A DNA stretch of 64,000 bases from Bactericera cockerelli (lineage: Eukaryota > Arthropoda > Insecta > Hemiptera > Triozidae). Position 1 is the stretch's first letter. The number at the start of each line of letters is the position of its first letter. The translations under genes were made by a program, and so were the position numbers. The stretch covers positions 25,671,644-25,735,643 of the forward strand of contig CM044959.1 in assembly GCA_024516035.1 (NCBI GenBank), given 5' to 3'. Below, piece after piece: positions 54,932 through 64,000 of this stretch. The notes beneath the pieces were generated by a model. That model ran no database searches, was not told the DNA's origin, and was given only the letters and a program-made list of their open reading frames with translations.

Positions 54932-55088
54932 GGGGAGGAGGAGGAGGAGGAGGAGAAGAAGAAAGGAGGAGGATGAGGTGAATGAGGTGGATGAGGAGGA
55001 GGAGGAAGATGAGGAGGAGGAGAAGAAGAAGGAGGAGAAGGAGGAGGAGTAGGAGAAGAGAAAGAGGAGGAGGAGGAGGAGAAGGAGA
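54932..55088 (+). repeat. (GGA/GAA)n low-complexity array
   Basis: About 150 bases of GGA, GAA and GAT triplets on the plus strand, a pure purine strand apart from scattered T. It has triplex-forming potential and no coding evidence. Confidence 0.88.
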
Positions 55089-55343
55089 AAGAGCTTTTGC
55101 AGAGGACTCTGGACGAAAATTAGATCAAAATGAAAATTGAGAAACTATGAGTCCAGACTTTTAGCTCCACCCTACCCCTCTCCTCTCCTTCTCCATGACC
55201 TCCTCACCCTCCTTTTCTGTGTCTAGCACTTCTGTTTAAAATCTAAAAGATATTATTTAATGAAATTACAAAAGTCCGGGAAGAGGAACGGATGAAGTAA
55301 TTTGAGAGCTGGGGGAATGAGGCATAGCTTGTTGGAGAGGAAA

Positions 55344-55371
55344 GAGAGAGAGAGAGAGAGAGGGGGGGGGT
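55344..55371 (+). repeat. (GA)n followed by poly(G)
   Basis: AGAGAGAGAGAGAGAG then a run of nine G. Confidence 0.85.
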
Positions 55372-55446
55372 GTCACAACAAGAACAATAATGAAAAAGAG
55401 AAGGAGTAAGATTGAAGGGGAATAAAAAGTCGTAAACAGAGATTAA

Positions 55447-55587
55447 GGGCCAAATTATGAAACAGGATTAAAGTTAAGATAAGGCAGAGACGCCCTCAAG
55501 TCAGAGTTTTAACCAATCACAGCTCACTACAGCCCGAATGAAGTACAGTTTAGCTTATTTTAACTTTAATCCTGTTTAATTTGGCCC
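55447..55587. repeat. Palindromic MITE-like element, copy 4 (best preserved)
   Basis: Left arm GGGCCAAATTATGAAACAGG then ATTAAAGTTAAGATAA; right arm, inverted, ends TTATTTTAACTTTAATCC then TGTTTAATTTGGCCC. The terminal inverted repeats are about 35 bp around the core TTTTAACCAATCACAGCTCA. It is non-autonomous with no coding sequence; the superfamily is not determined. Confidence 0.75.
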
Positions 55588-56513
55588 AAGGTATAAGTGA
55601 TTGAGTAGCAATCTAGACGTGTGGCACTGCAGCAGGCCAACCAATATCAGGTCAACGCGCTCTGTGTACACTATAAAATGCCAATGAAGAGATAAGCGTA
55701 CAGGTGACAAAAACTGTGTTACTATTATTAAAATAAAACGAAGATTGATAAGAGACCAACACTGATAGGAAAGATGAAATATAAGGTGCAATAGGTAGGT
55801 ATACGGGTATACCTAAGAAAACAAACTTAAATTTTTATGAACGCCTTGAATCAAGATAGTTATGCAATGTGCACAGCAAAAGTTTGTCTTATGATGAAAA
55901 ATACTGTCTTTCGCGCGACATTATGTTATAGACGTTATTGTAGAGTAAAGAGTGAATGTCAGAAATGTATTTTTTTTTTTGTGATTTCGTTATTTTCCTT
56001 TCTCTAGGATAAGGAAAGTAAAAATTCGAGAGTGTGAGACAGAAACAGCAGATGATAAGAAGAGGAAAAATCTGTACAGCAGAATCAAGAGGGTGAAAAT
56101 CCAATACTTGGCGACAATCCTTGAAAAACAAAGAAAAAGTAGAGACAGGCGAGGGTGGCAAGGAACCGTTTAGCTAAAAGATTAAAGATAAAAGCAAACA
56201 GAGAAGAAGAGAGAAAAGCAGAACGTTTTAAACGTACCTAATAAATATTAGAAAGCAAATTAATTAACCTGAATATGACAGATTTAATTAGAAAGAGAAA
56301 ATGATAGTGAAAGAAAAGGAGAGGAATAAGAAGAGAAGAGATAAAACAATTGAGAATAAATTGAAGCACACGTTGGGGACAGGATGACTCTGTAGAGCAA
56401 ATTATAATGGAAATATCAAAATGGCTACATAACTCGGAAATAATAATACAAGAAATTTTCGAAACAATTCTGGAACGTTTTTTGTTTGGTTTACTTTTTT
56501 GTGACTCCACGAA
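55588..56513. other. No gene seen; one Helentron-like terminus
   Basis: At 55991-56023, TTTTCCTTTCTCTAGGATA then AGGAAAGTAAAA looks like the 3' hairpin of the Helentron-like family with no body attached. The remaining sequence is purine-rich on the plus strand without recognised genes. Confidence 0.45.
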
Positions 56514-57061
56514 TAGTCTAGTACCGCAAGCCCAAAAATAGCGAAATAAATGCAAGTTTTGGTGTAGTTTTGATTTTTTGTACCATTGTGTATTTTGAGC
56601 TGCTGAACACGAATCTGAGGTTTGCCAACAAAAATTTTACCGGCAAATTTTTTTACAGGCAAAAAACAGGCAAAAAATTGGACTATTTTTAGTTTTTCTG
56701 AAATATCTCCCAAGTGATTTAATAAACGCCAACACTAACTCTATACAAAGTTGTTCACAACTAAATTCCCTACATTTTATATTCTACAAAAAAAATTGTA
56801 CGACCAACCTTTGAGCTTTGAGGGCGCCCGCAAAATGCAGGCAAAAAATCAAAAGTGGCCACATTTGCGATTTTTTAAAATTTTACTTCAAAATAACGCT
56901 CCTGACAATGTTTTTGGCAGTTAAAGACGTCATTGATGGCTTACAGGCTAAAGTTTCAGACTTTTTCAGCCTTTTAGAAGGACCTTTGCAGCCTTTTAGA
57001 GTGATCACAGTCACCTGTGTCTATCTAGAACCCTGGTTTTAAAACAAAACCATTATTAATA

Positions 57062-57401
57062 TCATTCATACTGCCAAGAAGTTTATGTCGAGGTAAACTT
57101 CAAAAATTTCAAATTTTGCCTTTTCTGACTTTTTGCCTGGGCTTTGAGGACGCTCTCAAAGCTCAAAGGTAGGTTGCACAAAAAAATATTGGGAACATAA
57201 TATGTAGGAAATTCAGTTATGTTGAACTTAGTATTCACCCAACGCTGCTTTGAAATGCACAGTTTCGGAGATATTGTTAAAAACTGAAAAAAGCTCCATT
57301 CAGGCCGTTTTTGCCTGTTAAAAAAATGACGGCAATTTTTTTGTTGGCAAACGTCAAATTCATAGTTTGCAGCTATAAATACACTATATTAACAAAAATC
57401 A
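57062..57401 (+). repeat. Internal direct repeat 1 of the composite element
   Basis: From TACTGCCAAGAAGTTTATGT to ATATTAACAAAAATCAC. Matches 57806-58148 with a handful of differences. Confidence 0.85.
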
Positions 57402-57636
57402 CCTGACCAGTAAAGTGCTTGTTCGTCAGGGGCTTAAGATCTTTGTATAGAGTGGACTTTGTTCCTTTTCTCATGCATCTTTTGTCAAAAAGTGACAGAG
57501 AATAAGGTCCTAGATCGTAGCTCAAAAAGTTTTCGAGTTTTTCGTTGGAATGCTTAGCAAATGAAATCCGTTGGAATAAAGTTGTGGGATTCACGGGGAC
57601 CATTCGAACATCTCCATTCTATTTTTGTTGTCTCTT
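57373..57636 (-). pseudogene. Small coding remnant in the fold-back spacer
   Basis: The frame, open from about 57636 (a stop lies upstream), contains PVNPTTLFQRISFAKHSNEK and SYDLGPYSLSLFDKR, CMRKGTKSTLYKDL. The pattern LFQR-x(n)-YEL-P-x-SLF-x(n)-MRK-x-x-KS-x-LY resembles an uncharacterised domain I have seen repeatedly in transposon-associated animal proteins, but I cannot name the family. The last residues run into the direct repeat, so the fragment is truncated there. It starts with no credible initiation context. It may be captured host sequence or the last trace of the element's own protein. Confidence 0.3.
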
Positions 57637-57805
57637 TTTACTCCTGCATCCTTCAAAGCAACGTGTTGATCAGAGCTAGAAAGCGAAACACCACAGTCCT
57701 AGATTGATGCAAGTGATCCTGATCTAGATCCAGGTGTTACAAAAAATCTGCAAAGGTCACGAAATTTAGCTTCTAAAGTTTAGACCTTTAGAGTCTAAAC
57801 TAAAC

Positions 57806-58148
57806 AATATCATACACACTGCCAAGTAGGTTATGTCGAGGTAAAACTTCAAAAAGTCCAAATTTGCCTTTTCTGATTTTTTGCCTGGGCTTTGAGGACG
57901 CTCTCAAAGCTCAAAGGTAGGTTGCACAAAAAAATATTGGGAACATAATATGTAGGAAATTCAGTTATGTTGAACTTAGTATTCACCCAACGTTGCTTTG
58001 AAATGCACAGTTTCGGAGATATTGTTAAAAACTGAAAAAGCTCCATTCAGGCCGTTTTTGCCTGTTAAAAAAATGACGGCAATTTTTTTGTTGGCAAACG
58101 TCAAATTCATACTTTGCAGCTATAAATACACTATATTACCAAAAATCA
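57806..58148 (+). repeat. Internal direct repeat 2 of the composite element
   Basis: Second copy of 57062-57401, running directly into the right inverted arm. Confidence 0.85.
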
Positions 58149-58690
58149 CAAGTACAGCAAAACTTTTTGTTTTAAAACCAGGGTTCTAGATAGACACAGG
58201 TGACTGTGATCACTCTAAAAGGCTGCAAAGGTCCTTCTAAAAGGCTGAAAAAGTCTGAAACTTTAGCCTGTAAGCCATCAATGACGTCTTTAACTGCCAA
58301 AAACATTGTCAGGAGCGTTATTTTGAAGTAAAATTTTAAAAAATCGCAAATGTGGCCACTTTTGATTTTTTGCCTGCATTTTGCGGGCGCCCTCAAAGCT
58401 CAAAGGTTGGTCGCACAATTTTTTTTGTAGAATATAAAATGTAGGGAATTTAGTTGTGAACAACTTTGTATAGAGTTAGTGTTGGCGTTTATTAAATCAC
58501 TTGGGAGATATTTCAGAAAAACTAACAATAGTCCAATTTTTTGCCTGTTTTTTGCCTGTAAAAAAATTTGCCGGTAAAATTTTTGTTGGCAAACCTCAGA
58601 TTCGTGTTCAGCAGCCCAAAATACACTATGGTACAAAAAATCAAAACTACACCAAAACTTGCATTTTTAAAAGCCAGGATTACTAGACTA

Positions 58691-58966
58691 GAATTTCTGT
58701 TTTGAATTTTGATATTAAAAAACTGCTTTTCCTTACTGCAGTAATACATTGGATATTTAAATTGTGCTAGAGTAGAACGGCCTTTAGTATAGTAAAGATA
58801 AGTGTTAAATCCGAATTTTGATCGGCTTCTATACTCATGAAATTGAGATTTTTACTAGTTTCAAAGGAACAGGATTAGTAGTAGGGATTCTTTTCATTAT
58901 TATTTTAAATATTATTATTATTATTATTATTAAGTATTTTTTATAATTGTTTATTTACAAACCTTT
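58691..58966. other. AT-rich spacer with (ATT)n
   Basis: (ATT)n at 58905-58932; no gene. Confidence 0.5.
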
Positions 58967-58971
58967 ACAAC

Positions 58972-58975
<4 letters not shown>

Positions 58976-59013
<38 letters not shown>

Positions 59014-59260
59014 TGGGGTTTAACGTCGCTTTCAACTGCCATGGTCATATCACGACGGGGGTTTTACCCTCCATTCGCAGGAAACTCACAAACCTGCTAC
59101 TCACATTGACCTCACCCAGCCTGAGTGGGGCCGGGAAAAGCCAGCGTCACGAGAATTAGAATTTGAATGGTCACCCATCCAAGTCTTAACCTCGCTGGAT
59201 GTCGCTTAACTTCGGTGTTCTGAAGGGAACCGGTGTATTCAACATGCCATCGACGCTGGC
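58976..59260 (-). mobile_element. 5S rRNA-headed SINE, copy 2, with poly(A) tail and target duplication
   Basis: On the minus strand it starts GCCAGCGTCGATGGCATG, continues TTGAATACACCGGTTC, CACCGAAGTTAAGCGACAT and GGATGGGTGACCA (5S-like promoter boxes), then the shared body CTCAGGCTGGGTGAGGTCAA and AATGGAGGGTAAAACCC, and ends GACGTTAAACC with a 34-base poly(A) tail (T-run 58976-59009). The 9-bp duplication ACAACAAAC flanks it exactly (58967-58975 and 59261-59269). This is a complete, typical LINE-mobilised retroposon. Confidence 0.88.
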
Positions 59261-59853
59261 ACAACAAACGTTTACAAAGCAATACTATTAAAATTGGTCA
59301 ACTTGAACTTCCAATTAAAAAATATTCTTGACTGGAGACATAACTGGAGACATGGCCATTCTCACTCCAAAAAACAATGGTAAGTGTGGATTTTTATAAT
59401 ATGAATAAACGTTTTAATGACCAAGAAGAAACGTCGGGGGTTTAACGTCGCTTTCAACTGCCATGGTCATATCACGACGGGGGTTTTACCCTCCATTCGC
59501 AGGAAACTCACAAACCTGCTACTCACATTGACCTCACCCAGCCTGAGTGGGGCCGGGAAAAGCCAGCGTCACGAGAATTAGAATTTGAATGGTCACCCAT
59601 CCAAGTCTTAACCTCGCTGGATGTCGCTTAACTTCGGTGTTCTGAAGGGAACCGGTGTATTCAACATGCCATCGACGCTGGCACAACAAACGTTTACAAA
59701 GCAATACTATTAAAATTGGTCAACTTGAACTTCCAATTAAAAAATATTCTTGACTGGAGACATAACTGGAGACATGGCCATTCTCACTCCAAAAAACAAT
59801 GGTAAGTGTGGATTTTTATAATATGAATAAACGTTTTAATGACCAAGAAGAAA
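59015..59853. repeat. Perfect 422-bp tandem duplication
   Basis: TTTAACGTCGCTTTCAACTG at 59019 recurs at 59441, and GACCAAGAAGAAA at 59419 recurs at 59841, a constant 422-base offset. By eye the two units are identical. The unit spans the SINE body plus about 170 bases of flank, so the SINE inserted before the duplication. It could be recent or an assembly duplication. Confidence 0.9.
59439..59682 (-). mobile_element. 5S rRNA-headed SINE body, duplicated copy
   Basis: Same sequence as 59017-59260 but without the poly(A) tail, because the duplication breakpoint lies at the tail. It is not an independent insertion. Confidence 0.85.
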
Positions 59854-60375
59854 TATTTTTTGTTGTTGTTAATTTTGTATTTGGAGAAGATGCTATACTG
59901 TAGGAAGTAACAAAAGGGTTTGTGTATAAGGAGAGAGAAAGATGGCAGATAAGCAGGCAGAACAATGAGAAGCACAGACTCAGGGGTGCCATGCATTATC
60001 CCTACCACTCCCACCAGACACAAGACATTGCAACTGTAGCGCCGAGATAATGAAGAAAGAAAGGAAAAATAAACAAGATGGAATTTTAGAAAAGGATTGT
60101 GGGGGAAAAAAAAACTTTTGATTTTCCAATTTATACTTTTATAAAATAACAAAACAGTTGCTCTGGTAAGCGTGATCAGCGAAGATTCACGAATTTGTAT
60201 TCCCTTCCTTACCTTATAGGGTGAAATAGAATTAAACCGTCTTGAAGACGTTGAAAATAAACAAAATATAAAGTTAGTAACCGTTAAAAATATTACAATT
60301 TATTTGGTTACAATAATTAATTCAAGCCATTCTTTTTGCTATTGTGAAATTTATCACTCTGGCTGTAAAGTAGCA
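59854..60375. other. No gene seen
   Basis: A 122-codon minus-strand frame (60152-59784) overlaps duplicated repeat DNA and has no domain. Confidence 0.4.
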
Positions 60376-60380
60376 TATTT

Positions 60381-61765
60381 TACTTCCGAGAAATTTCTAA
60401 TATTAGAAATCGGAAGTATTGTGTTCCTTTTTGTAAAAAAAAATATTTTTTTGCTCCGATTTCAATTTTTTTCATATTTCTGGACGTTTCATAACCTACT
60501 GAGTAAATTTGGTTTTGTGTCCGTCTGTCGGTCTGTCGCTCTGTCGGTCTGTTAAAACGATTCCTTGTAACGCGCAAATCTCGAAAACTACTCAACGGAT
60601 TTTGATGAAATTTTGCACACATCTAGGAGACATTCTGTTTTAAATTCATCGAATTCGTACTAGCGGTTCTGGGTGAAAGAGGCCATGCGCCTGACCACTA
60701 ACTTTTTACTTAAACGCTTATATCTCGTGAACGGTACACCCGATTTCGTTGAAATTTTGTAAAAATATGCATTTTATAGTTTTACATTTATTTTTAAATT
60801 AATATTTATTATATTTATTTATATTTATTTATATTTATTTTTAAATTAATTATAATTTGACTCTGATATTTAAGAAAATCCGAAATTTTGGACAAAAAAG
60901 TAAAAAAATAAGGACCACAACTTGCCGATACAGAATTTTTTGTGGAATTTAGAATGTAGAAAAAACGATATTCTACCATATAAAACAAATTTGAAGAAAA
61001 TCGGTTGAGCCGTTTTGGAGATACAAGTAATTTTCTATAAAATCTCAAAATTGGCACGTGTTTACAATGTGAAGCAATCACGAGGAAGTATTGTGTCCAT
61101 AATTGGCAGTGTTTTTTTAAGTAGGTATATTCATGTATTTATATTTCACAAATAAACATATTCAACAAATAATGAGAGTATACCTACCTTCAAAAAATAA
61201 AAATCTTGTGCTGAAGGTGGGAATTTTCTTGCCACTGATTTTTTTTTTTTTTTTTTGCCAATGTTGCCAATGAAAAAAATCAATAATAGACTTGACAAAC
61301 AATTTAATACAGAATCGAATGGTTAATGGCACGTCATGTTCACGAATTAATCAGTCTGTTAGTGACTAAGCAATCCAAAGTAGGATTCTCTAAGAATCCT
61401 CTGCGTCAATATAACGCGACAAAATTCAGGAGAGAACTTCAGAACAGGGAGGGTGGAAGATAAACACAATTAAAATTACGACTAAACTTACTTAGGAACA
61501 ATTTAAAGGAAAATAATTATTATTCATATCGGAGCATGAGAAAGGAATGGCGTGCCATGTAAACGACTGGAATTAACATAAGAATAGCTCGTGCAATTAT
61601 TATTGTCTTTTACTAAAGGTATCTGTTATGTAAAAGAGATACGTAAAATTTTGAATGAAGAATTCACTTTCTTGGACTATTTCAACACAGAAATAAATTG
61701 GTACCTAAGTAATTAAAAAAAAAACACAATACTTCCGATTTCTAATATTAGAAATTTTGCGGAAG
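60381..61765. mobile_element. Element with palindromic inverted ends and (GTCT)n core
   Basis: The left end, read outward on the minus strand, and the right end, read outward on the plus strand, share AACACAATACTTCCGATTTC, TAATATTAGAAATTT and CGGAAGTAA. Each end is itself a hairpin. A GTCTGTCG microsatellite lies at 60519-60552, followed by a phrase (CTCGAAAACTACTCAACGG, ATGAAATTTTGCACAC) similar in style to the Helentron-like family. No protein is encoded. Related solo ends lie at 6573 and 53460. A Helentron-type or fold-back origin is possible; the class is not settled. Confidence 0.55.
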
Positions 61766-61899
61766 TAATATTACAATAAATGATAATGATTATAATAATA
61801 ATTAAATACTTATTAATTTATACTGCTAGATTAAGACTGAGTCCCCTTGTGCCATTTGAATAAGGTCAAAGTCTCAAATGAATGAGGATAAACACATAG
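61766..61899. other. AT-rich spacer
   Basis: No feature recognised. Confidence 0.4.
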
Positions 61900-61946
61900 A
61901 ATGGGTGGGATTTGAAGCCAAGGATCTCTGCGCTACCACCAATACA
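61900..61946 (-). mobile_element. tRNA-like SINE, family 2, small fragment
   Basis: GGGTGGGATTTGAAGCCAAG then GATCTCTGCGCTACC matches the B-box half of the family in inverse orientation. Confidence 0.4.
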
Positions 61947-62240
61947 TATTTATGAAAAATCGTTGTTCTGTTGTAAACCGCAGGTGATTCCACTTGTTTA
62001 CACCTGAACCTGTCTATCTATGTGCTTCTTTCTATTTAAGATCAGCCTTCTAGTTAAATTTGTTGAAAACTTTCAATTTCACTCCAATCATCTTCTGATT
62101 TTTCGCTGAACAGCTTCCAATTTTTTTTTTCAAAGTTAGAAAAAAAAGGAATTCCTCAAACAATGTGCTAGAACATTCCCACAAAATAAAACTTTAGGTG
62201 AAAAAACGCTGGAATTCTAAAATGTATATTATTTTTTACA
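61947..62240. other. No gene seen
   Basis: AT-rich with T/A runs near 62120-62150. Confidence 0.4.
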
Positions 62241-62244
62241 TAGG

Positions 62245-62567
62245 TACCTACGATCTGTACTGTACAACAACTTACCAGATGAGTGGAAATCGTCGAGCCG
62301 TGACACATTCAAATCCCTGCTCAAAGATAAATTATTGGACATGGAACCATATACCATGGATGAATTTACGTCATCCACTATGTTATCCTAGCTTCTTCTG
62401 TTGTTTTTTTTTTTTTTTTTTTTTTGTACTTTGTATTTTTTTTTTTTTTACCTAAGTACTTCCTTTATATCTTGTATTTTTTTTTCTCTTACTTTCACAA
62501 ATCATGTTCTATGTACATATTCTGTATCCCTTGAACAATAAATAAATAAATAAATAAATAAATAAAA
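62245..62567 (+). mobile_element. Truncated LINE 3' end with (TAAA)n tail
   Basis: 62245-62391 encodes YLRSVLYNNLPDEWKSSS then DTFKSLLKDKLLDM and a stop, the usual C-terminal pattern (YN-x-LP, FK-x-x-LK) after the reverse transcriptase of CR1/RTE/Jockey-type LINEs. A T-rich 3' untranslated region follows, then (AATA)n at 62535-62566. A 5' truncated insertion with a short tandem-repeat tail is typical of such LINEs. The clade is not assigned. Confidence 0.5.
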
Positions 62568-64000
62568 GATCTACAATTCTACATGAATATTTGAATAATA
62601 TTATAAAACAACGTTAACTTAATAACAAAGTAACCCATGTTGATTATGTTCCATTATACATATGCTACTCGTGCATACATAGCTCAGAGGATCTCCATAT
62701 TATATTTACCTGCCTCCAGGTTCCAGCCTCATGGAGTGGCGTACACTTCAGAGCCCTGTGCGGGGAGCCTGGGAAAAGTCACGTAAGAATTTGCATGTTC
62801 CTACATCAGCACATACGAGCATGTAATGTAGTGCAATGCACCTCCTCCTCTCTCCTGTTCTCCTTATATCTTGCTTCTGCTACAGTCTATCCTTTCTCTC
62901 CCTCTGTCTTCAACCCTGTCAGTCCTCCCTCTTACTTCCTTCTACTTTCACATCTTCTCCCTCCCATTTCCCCTCAACTCCTTCTCTACCTCTCTTATTT
63001 CTGCCTCTGAGACTTCTCTATCTTCCATCTCTTTCATTCTTCCTCTCCTTGCATTTTCCCCATCTGGTCTGAATGTTTAAAAAGGGAGAAAAAAATCTTT
63101 TGATGCCTGCCAGGCTTAAGCGAAGTGGTTACGTTCCTCCTTCTCTCTTTACACTTTCATGCCTTTTGTCCAGTGTTTCACACCCCCCCCCCCCCCCCTT
63201 ATATCCAGGCAACTTGTATACTTTTGATCAAAACCGCTTATCTCCCTGCCATTGCTCTGTAGTGGAGCAGGTGACGTCCCTTGCCAGCATGGCTTTCCCT
63301 TGCCAGCATGGACAACATGGCTTTCCACCGCAGCTTGGGCGCTGAGGGAGTTTGGAACGCAAGGTGTTTACTTGTTTTCATTGATGTAAAAGAAATGGGT
63401 GTTCTCTGTTTGTTGGTAAGGTATTTCTTTTAGATGTAAAGTAAAAACTGCAAAGGATTTTTGTAAGGATATTAAAAACGCAAGGGGCGCGATATTTAAA
63501 AAAAAAAAACATCGGTGGGGGTTGAAGTCCCAACATTTTACAAATCATTTTGACAATTTATTCGCTGTTAAATGGTAGAGAATTGGCCATCATCGTTAGA
63601 AGAGAATATATTTCAACAATGTCTTTGCAAGTGTTGAAGGTAATGAGGTTGATGGGTGAGAGGCAATCTTTCATCTCGCTGAAGTGTTGAGGAGGGTGCA
63701 GAAATTGAATTTTGTATCACATCACCAAGTTTCTCACATAGCCTGTCACTTGAGATGTCAATAAACTTGTTCAAAACAGGAAGGGGGGAGGGGGGAGTGT
63801 GAATTGTCTTCCCCGGGAGAGAGGGAGTGGGGAGGAGAGGGTGCAGGGGAGGGAAGGAAGAGGAGGAAGTGGGAAATAAAAAAATATTAAATGATGAGAA
63901 ATATGCCAGGGGAATAAAAAAAGTGCTTATAATGTTCAGTTGTAGGAAGCTTTATTGGGTCATAGGGCCTGTAGTTCCTTGCAAGTGCTTGTAACACTTT
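62568..64000. other. No gene seen; low-complexity patches
   Basis: 62840-63070 is TC-rich, a run of about 17 C lies at 63183-63199, and 63780-63870 is G/A-rich on the plus strand. Direct repeats CTTGCCAGCATGGCTTTCC occur near 63280-63325. No frame resembles a known protein. Confidence 0.45.

Larger units (their letters stand above)
56514..58690. mobile_element. Composite fold-back element, four related modules
   Basis: Outer arms 56514-57048 and 58166-58690 are inverted repeats of about 525 bases, almost identical apart from a 10-base indel near the outer ends; both begin TAGTCTAGTA. Inside are two direct repeats (57062-57401 and 57806-58148) that are nearly identical to each other. Both arms and direct repeats share one ancestral module containing CTCAAAGCTCAAAGGT, TTTTTGCCTGT, TTTGTTGGCAAAC and ATACACTAT, so the element is module(-), module(+), spacer, module(+), module(+). 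The 400-base spacer holds a small coding remnant. The class is unknown; fold-back architecture suggests a DNA transposon. Confidence 0.75.

Noticed and set aside
56818..57042. 74-codon frame present on both strands at 56.8 and 58.3 kb as a conserved gene
   Set aside because: The identity is explained by the inverted arms of the fold-back element; the sequence resembles module DNA rather than a protein family.
59160..59260. Possible 5S rRNA gene on the minus strand
   Set aside because: Only about the first 90 bases resemble 5S; the 3' end is replaced by the SINE body, with poly(A) and a 9-bp target duplication.

Overview
The window looks like repeat-dense, AT-rich intergenic or intronic DNA from an insect. 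The evidence is an apparently intact-ended BEL/Pao retrotransposon, mariner-derived and Mutator-like DNA transposon relics, tRNA- and 5S-rRNA-headed SINEs, and Helentron-like elements with a (GACA/GTCT)n core. A hemipteran is plausible, but the sequence alone does not name the species. I found no convincing host protein-coding exon and no functional tRNA or rRNA gene. Almost everything recognisable is mobile or satellite DNA in various stages of decay.

Layout. 0-10 kb: a tRNA-headed SINE (1147), a palindromic MITE (2158), a repeat carrying a hammerhead ribozyme on the minus strand (2900-2962), a 1.38-kb terminal-inverted-repeat element with an 8-bp target duplication (4640-6021) that contains a 45-bp minisatellite and a nested Helentron-like element, a decayed LINE RNase H fragment (about 8 kb), and several tRNA-like SINEs. 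10-28 kb: a second member of the 4640 family (10525-11189), inserted into a 23-bp satellite and carrying a Mutator-type transposase remnant; a 52-bp satellite; a second Helentron-like copy (16.3-16.9 kb); SINE fragments; a 142-bp tandem duplication. 28.8-36.0 kb: a BEL/Pao element on the minus strand with near-identical LTRs and a CCATT target duplication. Gag, protease, RT/RNase H and integrase are all recognisable, but the frame is broken at four single-base sites. 36-50 kb: the second, best-formed hammerhead ribozyme (38809-38869) inside a 144-bp tandem unit, another MITE, and a mariner-derived fold-back element with 330-bp arms (41501-42435). 50-64 kb: three 5S-headed SINE bodies, two of them in a perfect 422-bp tandem duplication; a 2.2-kb fold-back element built from four copies of one module (56.5-58.7 kb); a hairpin-ended element (60.4-61.8 kb); and a LINE 3' end (62.2-62.6 kb).

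The most interesting signals are the pair of hammerhead ribozymes, whose compact type I form is known from Penelope-like retroelements and related repeats; the two fold-back elements; the TIR family with subterminal repeats; and SINE families that share one central domain behind different RNA-polymerase-III heads. No host pathway can be read from this window. The interactions visible are those among mobile elements: nesting, shared modules and truncation.
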